From: Asterella californica
Taxonomy: Eukaryota; Streptophyta; Marchantiopsida; Marchantiales; Aytoniaceae
DNA length: 64,000 nt
Reading direction: 5' to 3'
Assembly: GCA_036924285.1 (NCBI GenBank)
Contig: JAYKYS010000088.1
Location: forward strand, 1-64,000
Below the pieces are notes generated by a model. That model was not told where the DNA came from. It did not search any database and was given only the letters and a program-made list of their open reading frames with translations. Shown here in pieces: positions 12,592-23,656 of the stretch. Made by a program: the position numbers and the translations under genes. How positions within the stretch are numbered: the first letter of the stretch is position 1; each line of letters starts with the position of its first letter.

Positions 12592-13329
12592 CTTCATGAA
12601 TATATCCACACATGGTACATGGTTGCCAAGGATGTGCACCATTCAGCCAGCTTATTTCTGGGCAGCCCCTTGCTTGGCCCTGCCTTGTTTGCAAATGAAT
12701 CACAAGTTGCTTCAATCCCGCGCAGCACTGAAGCAACTGTTTTCGCCACTGAATGCTTGTCAACTTTCAGCACTGTTTAATAGTAAGGTTGGCCCGTGGA
12801 CAAAATCTCAAGCTGGTGTGATCATTTGCCTGCTGGTAAGTTTCAGCACTGTTTGCAGTTGCTGTCCTGTCACAGACTTTGTGCTGCTGTCTCCCTTGTA
12901 TGCATAGGCTATCGGAACTGAGTACGTAACAGGGAGACATGGGTGTATTTGCCTTAGCGATCAGTTTTAGCACACCTGTTTCCAAAAAAAGCCAAGGCTC
13001 ACCATGCAGGCCTACAATATACAGGTTGTGTACGCTGCTCTTGTTGGTTTTCCAACCAGGCCTGGACAGCTAAAAGCAATAATGCTCACAGCAGTCAACC
13101 TCGGGCAATGCTTCCACTCAGGGTGCAATGCGTGTTTGAAGTGTCATGTACTTGTGTATGCATACTCTTTGAGTGACTCTGCACATGGTAGCATAATGAG
13201 CAGCGGTGTGTGGCAAGCAGGAGATACAAGGCAGGTCACAGGCATGGTACGCCAGGCTGAGAAACAATATCAGAATCAACAGTCCATCCGGATGGATCAT
13301 CACCAACAGCCATGACCAAGGGCCCGCCT

Positions 13330-14465
13330 ACAGTGCTAGAGTAATTGCACATTGCAAGCTCGTCAACAAAGCCTGCATACTTGGACAAGACAGCAACCCC
13401 GGTTTCAACCCCATGTGGCAGAAGGGCCAAAATAAGGGAGCACCCTGCTGCAAAACGTGTTGCATGTCTGCTTCAATTTTGCTTGCGCTTGACGCTTTCG
13501 TGCCTCAGCTGAGTGTTCGGAATCGCTTGTACAAAAATCGGCCCAACAATGCCCTTGGGGCTCACTGTTGCTATCAAACTGGTTCATCTGTATCTGCGAT
13601 GACAGCAACGGGCACTGCAGAGCTCTAGTGGCCTGCAAACGTTCTGCCATCACCTCGCACAATCTTGGGCAAAGATCGAGAATAAATGTGCGCTGATCCC
13701 TTGTAGGAAATAAGCAACGCTCATTGCGCACATGTGGGCGCGCACCATCAGAGGTGCTGTTTTCATCAACATTAGTGATAGACATACCAGGACAGAGCCG
13801 TGACCGTATGCTTTGAGCAGATGTACCTATCAGAACATCAGGTGTGTGACCACACTCTGGACACAAGCGGTCAGTAGTACAATACTGTCTTGCTCAGTCC
13901 AGGCTTGCGCAGCATGTCACACTGGACAGAGGTGGCAGTGCATCTGCTGAAACCAGTGGCCAGCCTCAGCGCAGCAGGCAGCCACGCAATGAGCCACAAC
14001 ACAGCTCAATACAGCTTGTACAGTTGAGGTGTCACGTAAGGCACAGGCTCAGCCCAGCGCTGCAGAGGCTGGCTCACTGGAGTGGTAGCTTGCAGTGCTG
14101 TCAGAAGGCAGCATACTTTGTGCAGCTCACAGCAATCCACTGGGCGTTGCCTGACTACAATGTCAAGGCACAGAGAGCGGTTTCAACAAACCTGTGGAGA
14201 CATGTCACCTTATATGTAATACTGTGCCATTGAGCAGTGCTGATGCAGGTCTCAATGCGTTGCACTGGATATAAATGCATGTGCAGCAGCCTCAAACGCA
14301 CCTCAGCTGATCTGCAGTGTGTGCACATAGCCTACACTCAGTCTCACAAGTGCGCTAGCACCCATGCTGCTGTCCCCTCACAAGGCACAGTGATGTCCCT
14401 TGGCTCAGCAGCAAAGTTGGTAGCACATTGAACTGACAAGTCTGTCAGTTTGTCTACCAGTCTGC
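13330..14465 (-). pseudogene. DIRS-like retroelement, RNase H-side fragment (copy A)
   Basis: This stretch is nearly identical, base for base, to 27,890-28,800 and then to 31,390-31,725, so it is a second copy of the DIRS-like element with the RT core missing. On the minus strand 13,405-13,866 reads protein-like (MSITNVDENSTSDGARPHV, then CEVMAERLQATRALQCPL). The equivalent of the RNase H motif region lies near 14,040-14,150. Relative to copy B the sequence jumps at about 14,147, where copy B holds RT sequence and an inserted LTR-type element. Many frame breaks make it non-functional. Confidence 0.55.
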
Positions 14466-16059
14466 AGACTGCCTTCGCTGCAGTAATGCTTCCCACAGCA
14501 GCCATTGCAAACATTCAGTTGCCATTCGACGGCTTTTTGGTGAGCACATTGCTGCTCAAGAAACAGAAGCGGCGGCTCAGGTAAATGGACACAAGTTGCC
14601 AAGCTCTTGATAACAGATGTGGCAGTGGCAGACCTGCTGTACAAGGCTGATCTGTGATGCCATCTGTGTAGGGAAAAAGTTGAGGATGGTGAACACGAGG
14701 CACATGTGCAAGAATAGAATTCTGCGGCTCCAACTATAGACATCCATGAAACTTGCAGATCTCCTCATCAGGCCATACCATATCCAGCTGATCCCTCCAT
14801 TTTGAAGCTACTCCCAACTTGCTGGAGTTTGGTTCTCCACCTGAAGTGAAGCTTTTGCAAAAATGGTGTGTCTCTGCAATACCCACCCGTCACAACGGTG
14901 ACCTTTCTGGCTCAGACCCCCGGCGTGGTGGCTGGCAAGTTTGGCAGTGTCTGTCTAGCATTGGCATCATGTGCTTGGTACTTTGCTTGCTCCCTTCCAG
15001 ACATGTCAACAATCATCATGCAGGCCGCATCCTACTCCTCTCCTCGGCTGCTGTATGAACAAAGATGACCTGCAAGCATCGTACTTTGGGCTTTCTTACA
15101 AAAGTTGTGAAGCTGAAAGTTATGAAGCTGGGTACCCTCTTAGCTACTCCGAAGTTTTTGAATTTGTCTGCTGTTCCTACATCTGCAACCAATTTGTGAC
15201 TTCCCCTGTTAACCTTTGCCTTTGATGAATGCTTGTATCAGCGTCCTCAATTGTTGCATCATGCCTGCCAGTATATATTGCTTCTCCACGTCTCACTGCC
15301 AGAAGGGAATAAAGTTTTCAGGAAAAAATTGTTACTTCTGTATTGAGAACTCTTTGAGATTCTCTTTGGAATTTCTTGGGAAATTGGTGAAACACAAGAT
15401 TAAGGAATATTGTCAATCAGGGCCTTGCACTGTCTGCCCGTAGGTTGAATATACATCTAGTGTTTTTGTTTGCCAAGAGTTCCACACAATACTTGCATTG
15501 AGCAAGCAATTAGCAAAACATTGAGGGATGATGTAGAGCCAAAAATGTTTGTTGCAACTAACCTGCTGCAATAGGGCTGAATGGTGGAGTTTGAGATTTT
15601 TTTCCAAGTTTCAAGGTTTTGGCTCTGATGCTGTGCTAGCCCTGCATGCCACAAAGATTCACACGAGCACATCACAACGCACAGTTTCAACAGATAGGTT
15701 ACCTGGACATTTCAGGACTGCCTAAAACTGTGGAAGGGCAGGATACAGTTGTAGCTGCTGCTGAAATCCCTTGATCCATGGAGGAGGCATGCAAGTCTAC
15801 TGCTTCATTGCAAATAGCAACAAAGTGTTTGCAGGCAGCAACAGAAGGTGATGAAGGTAGTGTCCTCAGAGTTTGCAAGTCATACTGTACAGTGACAAAA
15901 ATCTACCTTTCCAGATGAGGTCACGCTTGCGGGCACCTTTGTGAGTGGCTGGTGTGTGGATTGCAGTGGTTGCAGTTGCTGTAGAGATTGCTTGCAGCAG
16001 ACACTGGAGCCTCAGCTGTCGTGTTAACTTGAACTATGATTGGAGACAACGACAGATCA
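14466..16059. other. Unresolved region
   Basis: Several overlapping minus-strand frames near 14,405-14,770 look partly protein-like but do not chain into one model. They may be further eroded DIRS-like sequence. I see nothing supportable from 15,100 to 16,059. Confidence 0.35.
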
Positions 16060-16275
16060 GGCAGGATGTCATCACAAACATCCATGCCAGGCTGACTGTT
16101 GCCAGTTGAGACCAGACTGTTGCTCAGCAGCGCTTGCAGATGGGCCTGCTGTCATAGGCTTTGCCATTGCTGACTATGTCTTGGGGGGCACAACACCAAC
16201 CTGTGGTGTTGCTGCAGAAGGGCAGCTGTTGGAGAGCTCTTCATGTGGCGTCTCATCATACTCAAACTCGTTTGC
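16060..16275 (+). repeat. Dispersed repeat shared with 54.45-54.69 kb
   Basis: The segment contains a frame with LADGPAVIGFAIADYVLGG and TPTCGVAA. The same sequence occurs inverted at 54,445-54,690, where LADGPAVIGFAIADYLLGG is readable on the minus strand. The conserved reading frame hints at a former coding exon. The second copy is directly followed by a CTGTG microsatellite, which is absent here. Confidence 0.5.
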
Positions 16276-16378
16276 AAAGCATGCGCAAATGCGTGTCACA
16301 AACAAGTTTCAGGTGGCCTTTTGCTGAAACTGTGACAGTACCAGGATATCCAGGAGTCGATTGCACGCTCGTTTATTG

Positions 16379-16639
16379 TCATAATACACTGTTCATGATC
16401 ATAAGGTGGAACATAGTCAGTACATGGCTCTGCCACTGGAATCCTCCAGAGGGTATTTGGATAGCAAATAGCCTCACACCAGCATCCTTGTACATGGTAG
16501 CATCATTGTCATCGATGCAATGCAAACGAATGCGTGGCTTACCACAGTTACCAAGTGGGTATTGAACGCATAGCAGGGCTGGGGGCTCGTAGCTGGTTGT
16601 TAATCTTTTGCATGGTAGCTGCTTTTTAACCTTTTGCAT
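16379..16639 (-). CDS. Possible exon, unknown protein
   Basis: An 86-codon minus-strand frame has protein-like composition, including CVQYPLGNCGKPRIRLHCID and DAGVRLFAIQIPSGGFQW. A CAG acceptor-like site lies inside it, on the minus strand before CCCTGC near 16,580. There is no partner exon and no recognised family. It may equally be chance. Confidence 0.25.
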   Translation of the reverse strand: MQKVKKQLPCKRLTTSYEPPALLCVQYPLGNCGKPRIRLHCIDDNDATMYKDAGVRLFAIQIPSGGFQWQSHVLTMFHLMIMNSVL

Positions 16640-17039
16640 GGACCCTTAACTGCAATGCAGCAAGGTTACTGTTCACTCTAGTGCAACACACGTGGTCACG
16701 TGTCAAATCTGCAGGGCTTGTGCTGGAAAGGGTAGCTTGCAAAAAAGATCACATGCATGCATAACTTCAAAGCCAACAACACATGCATGCATAACCACAA
16801 TGCATTTGACATACAATGTACAATGTCACGCTGATGAGGAGCAGAGCTGTCAGCAGCTTGAAGGCATTCAGGCTGAATCTTGTATCGGGCTGTTAGGTAA
16901 TTTACAAACATGTATATGATATATGCATGGATATGTAGTATTTAAGAATGAGAAACAGCATTACATGTGATTTTATGTCCAAGCCCCTGGACTGCTCCTG
17001 AGCGTCATGATCGGCAATACAGATTGATCACAGACTGTG
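16640..17039. other. Intergenic, nothing recognised
   Basis: AT-richer sequence with ATGCATGC-type motifs near 16,750-16,795. No gene or clear repeat. Confidence 0.35.
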
Positions 17040-17625
17040 TGACCTGAAACCAACATGTCAACGCTTCAGTAAAAAAGTTGTCCTTGCAGCATTTGTTGCA
17101 CTGCTTACAAAGGCATCATATTGTAGGTAGCTCACCTTTTTGTACACACAAAACCTTGCAAAAGCAGCTTACTGTTTTTGCCAGTGACCATCTTGTAAGC
17201 ACAAACTCACACAGGCTGTATATGTTGCACACTCAACATACCCTTAGTAATCAAAGCTGCGTATATGAGTATATAATTTTGAGCTGTATTTTACTATGTA
17301 CTCAATCAAGCTGTGTGCAAACCCTCCAGAGTAAACCAAGTCTTGCTTTCCTCCAACCAAGACTTGCTCTCCTCTCGAGGCTGTTTGAGACTTGTCCTTT
17401 ACAACATGAAACTGATCCTCGTGATGCCCTCACGATGTTCCTCCTCGCCGCAATGACAAACCTGCAATCTCTGCGATCTGGTGTCGAATTTCTGCGGATC
17501 TGGTGTCGAAGCACTTTAGCAAACACTTGGCGTGCCGGACCAGAAGGTCCCTAGATTTGACAGGCTGGAGAAATCGTTCAGTCGTGACAACACTTGACCA
17601 TTGAGACCGGAACGTGCTGATTGGG

Positions 17626-18547
17626 CTAGTTCTTGTGCGCGGGCTTGGGAGGAGGCTTGTGCGCGGGCTTGGGGGAGGCTTGTGCTCGGGCTTGGGGGGA
17701 GGCTTGTGCTCGGGCTTGGGGGGGGGCTTGTGCTCGGGCTTGGGGGGGGGCTTGTGCTCGGGCTTGGGGGGGGGCTTGTGCTCGGGCTTGGGGGGGGGGG
17801 CTTGTGCTCGGGCTTGGGGGGGGGCTTGTGCTCGGGCTTGGGAGGAGGCTTGTGCTCGGGCTTGGGAGGAGGCTTGTGCTCGGGCTTGGGAGGGGGCTTG
17901 TGCTCGGGCTTGGGAGGGGGCTTGTGCTCGGGCTTGGGAGGAGGCTTGTGCTCGGGCTTGGGAGGAGGCTTGTGCTCGGGCTTGGGAGGGGGCTTGTGCT
18001 CGGGCTTGACACAGTGCTGGTCCTGAAAGCACGATGTGGCTCGCCTCGCTTAATCATGGAGCATAAACGCGATTATGAAAGCATGATATGGCTCGTCTAG
18101 CGTAATGATGAAGCAGAAAGCTGAACCAAGTATCTTATGCAGTTTTCTGCATTTGAAGGGCATATGACAATGCAAAGACATCCAAATTCTCACATGACAA
18201 TGGGTCTTGTGGTCTGGACACGAGTGGCAGTCAGCTGACTTGTGGCACTTCGCAGGACATTGTGGATGCTTATGGTCGTCACCCAAAATGTGTCGGCCGG
18301 ACACCAGTGGAGCTGCAATAGCCTGCAGGCAAGTTGCCGAGTCTGGACTGGTGCGATACCATTGTAATACGTCGTCACCAGTGTCGAGTCGTTGCAAACT
18401 CGGGCCAAATCAGGGAAGGAGAAGTTCACACGCCGTCAGACAAAATGGCTGGACCATTAAACGACTACAAAGCCCTTGAATCAGTTTGGTGGATGACAAG
18501 AAGCTTACCAGCGCCAGCAATATCAAGGTCAGCGTTGAACGAGCCAT
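17626..18547 (-). pseudogene. Secreted Cys/His-head [14 protein letters not shown] protein, copy 1 (tail frameshifted)
   Basis: Three exons: 18,509-18,547 ([13 protein letters not shown]), 18,194-18,322 (43 codons) and 18,022 downward. Intron 1 is 186 bp (donor GTAAGC) and intron 2 is 171 bp (donor GTGAGA, acceptor CAG); all joins are phase 0. The signal peptide and six-cysteine head are intact, with VSGRH where the other copies have VSARH. Exon 3 starts DQHCV and then KPEHKPPP repeats. Homopolymer changes in the tail, with about two extra bases at the ten-G run near 17,797 and one missing near 17,668, make the distance to the conserved terminal stop 397 nt. The KPAHKN end is therefore out of frame, and the tail would run on in other repeat frames. 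It is probably broken, though the head would still be made. Confidence 0.7.
17629..18007. repeat. 24-bp minisatellite, copy 1
   Basis: Tandem 24-bp units (plus strand CTTGTGCTCGGGCTTGGGAG plus four variable G/A bases) encode KPEHKPPP on the minus strand. All six frames are open because no unit contains a stop in any frame. Confidence 0.9.
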
Positions 18548-18623
18548 GCTTGCCCACAAGGCCGTGCAGGTTACACGTGCAAGTGGGGAGTAACCAGATT
18601 GTGAGAACTGCAAAATCGCTAGT

Positions 18624-18630
18624 CTATATA
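18624..18630 (-). promoter_or_regulatory. TATA box of copy 1
   Basis: TATATAG on the minus strand lies 77 bp upstream of the copy 1 ATG, the same spacing as in the other three copies. Confidence 0.55.
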
Positions 18631-18712
18631 CTTGACAGGAATCTAAATATGTGCTGCAAAATATGTGTGCGGTCAACGGGCAACGGAGTTTACACGCCAT
18701 ATCCCCCCCACA

Positions 18713-18735
18713 CCCCCCCCCCCCCCCCCCCCCCC
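18713..18735. repeat. Poly-C tract
   Basis: A run of 23 C sits about 85 bp beyond the TATA box of copy 1. Units 3, 4a and 4b have G-rich runs at the same place, and unit 2 has a shorter C-rich stretch. Confidence 0.9.
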
Positions 18736-20357
18736 TGCCCCTCAGTCTAAAGAACTTGCGTCAGCTGGCGGCAGCGACTGTGCCTGCAGCGCGAATATCG
18801 TACCGGTCGGCCTCGCAGCTTTCTATTCTTCTACGAGATAGTTCTTTTTGCGGTACGTCAGTGCCTGCCAAGGTACATCCGTGAAGCTTGGGCTCATTAC
18901 ACTACTGTTCTTTGTGCCCATATCTTTATGTTGGGGCCTCAAATATGTACAAAGCAACAACACCTGTGATAACAACGGTGCACTTTGCCTAAATCACCTG
19001 ATACACAGCAGAAGATGACACTGGATTGACATGCTTTTCTGTAACAGATTGTGTTGCAGCTGCGTTTTGCCTCCGTGGCACCAAGAGTATTATCTGTGAG
19101 GCTGTTCTAACCAGCCTGAACACCTATGTCCTGGCGGGTGCATGGCTGATGAGCTGCGCTCGCACTGCTTTCATTTGCAACAGTATCATGTCAGTCATTG
19201 CTATGAGTTGATCATGATAGCATACACTGCACCAGCCAGTGGAGCCTATGATAGTGCCCTGTTTGTCCGGCAAGGACTTCAGACCCTGCAACTACGTTGG
19301 ACATTAGCAACAGATCACACTCGGTAGCATTTTTACTCAGGACTGCTCTGCTTATTGGCCAAAGTGTCCAAACTGATGCTGTCATCCCAGCTATGCAAGC
19401 AGTCTGTCAGAGGCCACTGCTGCAATGCAAGCTTGTTTCCTCACATGGACAGAAACCTGTGAGCTCAGCCAGTCTCCCTCCCTGAGCAATCAAGAACAGC
19501 TCATCATGTTGTATGCAACCTTGGGATTAGTGTTGTGTGTGTTATACTATGATATGCACTACAGTGAACTCACTTGGACCCCAGTATGTACATGGTGTTT
19601 TCTCCCATGATGTGAACCCAAAGGAGGGCAAAGCATTACCTGCCAGCTAGAGCCAGCTAGGGGTGGTGCCAATGCTGAAAGCTGAGCAGGAACAGGCCAG
19701 GTTCAGACCTGCAAAGTTACCCCTCTGTAGAGTTGCTAATGGCGCCGAGTCCTGATCACTAACAGCAAGTGCTTTGGGTTGCATGCAATGGGCAGACCTG
19801 CTGGCAGATGGTGTCTACTTGCTACACCGGGAGTTAGTAGTTGCGGGAAAGGAGTGATGCTGCTCGTTTGTATATGAGCAGATCTTACCATGATGTACCC
19901 AGCCTCATGTTCATGACTGCCTGGTACACACAAGCAAGTCAGCAAATAATTGACCCCAAGACTGACAGCCCTTATTAGTGTGTAGTTCATCAGAAGTACA
20001 ATGATGTGATGCATGATGCAACGCTGTATTAACGGATAAACACGTTAATGGATAACGTCGCAATAACACCGTAACCAGACCGTAACACCTAAACACGCGT
20101 GACTACGGCGTGGCCTATGATAACCACCTCGCTACCACCAACGACGTTACTTCGACGCTTCCATTGTTTGGAATAGCACTTACTTGCACTTGCGCTACGA
20201 TTATACTTGCTGACAGTTGCCAAACCGCTACACACGGTTTCGAAGCTCAGGCTACGAGCTTGCACGTTGCGCTGTGCGAACATTCAGTCTGACACATGAC
20301 TTCAGCTACTGCTGCGGCTGCTCGCTGTCAAGTCGACAAGAGTCCTCTGTCAAAGAT
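18736..20357. other. Conserved spacer and gag leader of unit 1
   Basis: The spacer is conserved in order and sequence in all units. A frame reading SVKLGL..LLFFVPI (about 18,850-19,070) and one reading AYTAPASGAYDSALFVRQGL (about 19,215-19,275) recur in other units but lack a shared ATG, and are interrupted here. The part at 20,020-20,150 holds TTAACG, GTTAATGGATAACG and ACGCGTGACTACGGCGTGGC, and may be LTR or promoter sequence of the element. No coding claim is made. Confidence 0.4.
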
Positions 20358-22950
20358 ATGGATCGAACCGACGAATGCGGTAAGAAGGCAATGGTGCCGC
20401 CGCTCTACGGTCGGGAAGAACTGCACGATGCCTTCGAGTCAAGAGGCTTTGGGGTATCAGCTGCAGGTTCAGTCTGACACTCTCGTTGTTATGTGCTGTG
20501 TTCGTATCAGCACGTCAATATGCGGGATCAGAAGGAAAGGTTCACGAGGGACCACATCCTGTCTGTGACGAAGCACAAACTTCGGCAGATCTGGTCAACA
20601 AGAGCTGATTCCAACAGAAGCAGTTTGCAGAAATTCTGAGAAATCTCTCTATTGCATGATGTTTCTTATGATAGCTATGTATTATCTTGCTTTACTGGAG
20701 AAACTGTCAGGAGGGTGCTCGCGAAGCTGACGTTCAAAAGCAACTTGGAGCACGACACTGACACAGAAATAACAGATGTCGAAGAGGGTGATGGCAATGA
20801 TGCTGCTGCCAAAGAAGATGAGACTGCCGCTGCTGCTGGCAAAGACACTGTGGGGGAACAGGACCTGGTCCTTGAGGCTACTCAACACAAGTTCAAGAAT
20901 CATCTTGGCCACTGGGTCAAGGTTGTCTGGCAGTACACGTTGAGTGGCATGAAGGCAAGTACTGTCAAAACTTGTGTTGATGCTGCACATTTCAATGATG
21001 AGCAAAATTGACCAGTTGGGCAAAAGTGCTAGAGCTTGGCTGTCCAGTGTGAGGTGTATCTGGACTATGTTGACACTGATCGCCCGCTGCCTCAAAATTT
21101 ACTCCTACTCGCGGGCGGATGCATCAAAGTGGTGGAGGACACAAGTCAAAGCTGTTGTTGGCCTTGACGCTCCTTTTCATGCGTTTGCTAATGCATTCTG
21201 ATCTCCATTTGTGAAAGCTGCTGAGGCAGAAAGGCTAAGTTAGAGCTGAGTGAAATGAAGCGGAATGATTTGACAGTTGAGGCACTTGCTGCACAGTTTA
21301 GATCATGCGCTGCAATGTAATGTTGCAAGTAACACCGGCATTGCTGTACTCCTGTTGGTAGTGCAAGGTAATGCGACTCAGGCTGGTTGTTTGCAGCGGG
21401 TTGCAGGAACCATGTTGCCACCAGACATCAAAATCTGAACAATAGTTACACACCCTACACATTAGTACCTAGTTCCAATGCTAGTCGGGGTAACCCAAAC
21501 AGAGGTGCTTTTGGGTTTGATGGCGCTGTTAATGATGTTCAGGGCTTCCCCCCGCAAGAATCTCCACCTCAGGAACAGCAGATGTAAGCAGCCCAGCTCA
21601 GCGCTGCTTATGGTAAACCCAACATCAACCTCGAGCTACTTCTGGGTACAGAGGCTCCCATCATGACCCTGACGGCATAGGCTTTTCTTTTCTTTTCTTC
21701 TCACCCCAACACTGGCACTGGCAAACCGACTAACCAAAGTGCTATGCATGTGGCCCCACTGGCCACATTGTATCACAGGGCCCTGGGCCGCTTGCAGACT
21801 TCCAACCCCAACGGCAGGGCAGGGGGCGTGGCTGTGCAGCCCCAAAGAGATGCAGAGTCAAGAGGGGAAAAGGATTCATACTGCTGCTGATGGTACACAT
21901 ATGTTGGTTGCAAACAAGCAGTTGAGCGCAGTTAGTCTGTCGAGCAAGCGGCTCCGGCTGAAGTTAAGGCTCATGTGGTTGATTGCTCTGCTGAGGAAGA
22001 GCTTCTAAGTGTTTGGGGTCCTTCTGGATGTCCTGTACTAGAGCATGCGATTAATGCACTGAGCAAAAATGGCTTGAAATAATGTTTGATGGGTGTCCCT
22101 TAAGTATGCCACTTGGGGTCTTTGCAGACAGTGAGGCCATCAACAATGTTTTCGGGCAACAGTTACTTGAGTTGCATCGCTTCAAAATGAAGACGACAAG
22201 TGCATTGTTGAAGTTGGCTGATGGCAATGTAGCCTATGTCTCAAAGGCGTTTGTGACATGCCTTTGAAATGTCAAACCTATTAGGCTCTAATACCTGCTA
22301 TGATGTTAAAAAGGAATGATTCAGACTTTGATGTTATTCTGGGTTGTGACTGGTGTGTAGAGACCAAGGCACATGTACTTTTCAGCATTGAGCATTTCCA
22401 TGCATCTTATACGTAAAATAATGGATAGGAACATTGGTGGTTTGTATTCAAGCAAGGTGCTGGCCACACTGTCAGATGCAGTATGGGTTTGAGAAGCAGC
22501 TGAGTTGCAATGACAGTTTATTGTTGTTTAATGCTGTGAATGAAGATTCGTCTGTCCAGTATGGTGACGTCTGATGATATTGCCAAGGTCAAAGGCAAAT
22601 GGTTTGGTGTATTGAAGGACTTACCTACTGGGTCACCTGTTCACCACGCTGTGTTTCATACTAGGTTCACTGGGTTCGTACACTAGGTTCGTACCCATAT
22701 ACTTATATATGCTAGTTTTTTGCAGCCTTAATATAAGTAGCATGTGCACATGTCATACAGGTACGGACCTAGTTTTGGCCAATGAGCCTGCACCTGACAA
22801 AAAGATGTATAGAATGATTAGTGATGAGATGCAGGAGTGTGAGTTTTCCTTTTTCAATGTGTTGCTTGAGAAATGTCTGATTCAGAGGAGTAAAAGTGAA
22901 TACGGCAGTCCTGTCATCATCCCTATTCTTGGCAAGCGTCTTCAAGAAGG
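20358..22950 (+). pseudogene. Ty3/gypsy-type gag-protease and RT start, copy 1 (frameshifted)
   Basis: The ATG at 20,358 opens MDRTDECGKKAMVPPLYGRE. Gag continues in several frames, with KWWRTQVKAVVGLDAPFHAF near 21,130-21,185 matching the gag core of Ty3-type elements. A zinc knuckle C-x2-C-x4-H-x4-G at 21,740-21,781 has lost its last cysteine (intact in unit 4). A protease-like segment at about 22,100-22,350 reads FADSEAINNVF, so the D-S/T-G-A active site is D-S-E-A, and later FDVILGCDW is the usual C-terminal protease motif. RT begins near 22,790 (KKMYRMISDEMQECEF, EYGSPVIIPILGK) and stops at about 22,950 at a GC-rich foreign stretch. RNase H and integrase are absent. The 33-bp sequence at 22,683-22,715 lies inside it. 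Inactive. Confidence 0.65.
22683..22715 (+). repeat. 33-bp sequence, left member of an inverted pair
   Basis: The 33 bases beginning CTAGGTTCGTACC and ending TATATATGCTAG occur in reverse complement at 27,244-27,276 with one mismatch. The ends CTAG/CTAG make it partly palindromic. Confidence 0.75.
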
Positions 22951-23165
22951 GTAACGGGATGCCCCGTCTTTGGCAAGCTTTTCAGACGCTATGTAGGCGC
23001 CCCGTCTTGGAGACGTTCTAGGACAGGCCTTCCTTTGAGCGTCTCTGGAACGGACCTTCTCGTAGGACGGTCCTGCTAGGCAGCGTCCCAAGACGCTCCG
23101 TCAAACGGGAAGCCTGAAAGGCGCTGCGCCTGAAACGCTGTGCAAGCGTCCGGAGAATCCTTACT
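22951..23165. repeat. GC-rich block with many AGCGTC/GACGCT motifs
   Basis: The block contains repeated AGCGTCT, AGACGCT, GGACGGTCC and CCCGTCTTGG-type motifs in both orientations, so it can fold into several hairpins. Base composition differs sharply from the AT-richer flanks. It starts exactly where the unit 1 RT reading frame ends. Confidence 0.5.
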
Positions 23166-23656
23166 AATCCTGTGTTGTAAGCTCGTAAGTCATTGGCAAA
23201 TACTGCTAGGTTGTCAACAACGTGGAGATACATACTTACCGATGGAGGCACCGTGACTCTACTAGTAATACTTGTTTGCACCGTGCAAGCTTCAACTTGA
23301 AGCTTACTGATCTTGACTCAGTAATTTAAGTTTCAGGCAGCACCAACTGGAATTGAAGTGCCAGTGCATGCCCATCATGCCATGCAGTGCACTGACAATT
23401 CAACTACCTCAATCTGCTGCAATGACTAACAACTTTTTAGTTGAACCTGTCTGAACAGTGTCCTACAGCCTGAGTCACTGTGGCAACTTGCTGTGACATT
23501 TGAAATGTCAGCTTGAGTCTGGATCAACAATATTTTGGGAGTTGTAACTTGTGAACGAGATTTGGCAGAGCAGCTGCCATCTGCTTTGCAGTGTTCACAG
23601 TGTGACAGCACTTCAAGTTTGCGAGAGCCTGAAACCGACAAAGCCATGCCAGCACT

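Larger units (their letters stand above)
17040..22680 (+). mobile_element. Repeat unit 1: antisense secreted-protein gene plus Ty3-type gag-pro
   Basis: This is the first of four related units. Order along the plus strand: a conserved segment (17,040-17,620), a 24-bp minisatellite that is exon 3 of an antisense gene, the rest of that gene (to 18,547), a poly-C tract, a conserved spacer, a leader rich in CGTTAC/ACGCGT-type motifs (about 20,020-20,150), gag (20,358 on), zinc knuckle, protease, and the start of RT. The same order is found at 31.7-36.2 kb and, inverted, at 42.1-47.6 and 59.5-64 kb. LTRs could not be delimited. The plus strand is given as gag sense. Confidence 0.65.

Noticed and set aside
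17601..18100. Gly/Leu/Cys-rich or Ala/Arg-rich ORFs on the strand opposite to KPEHKPPP, here and at 32.3, 46.5 and 63.5 kb
   Set aside because: They are shadows of a stop-free 24-bp repeat; only the KPEHKPPP frame joins in phase to spliced exons with a signal peptide.
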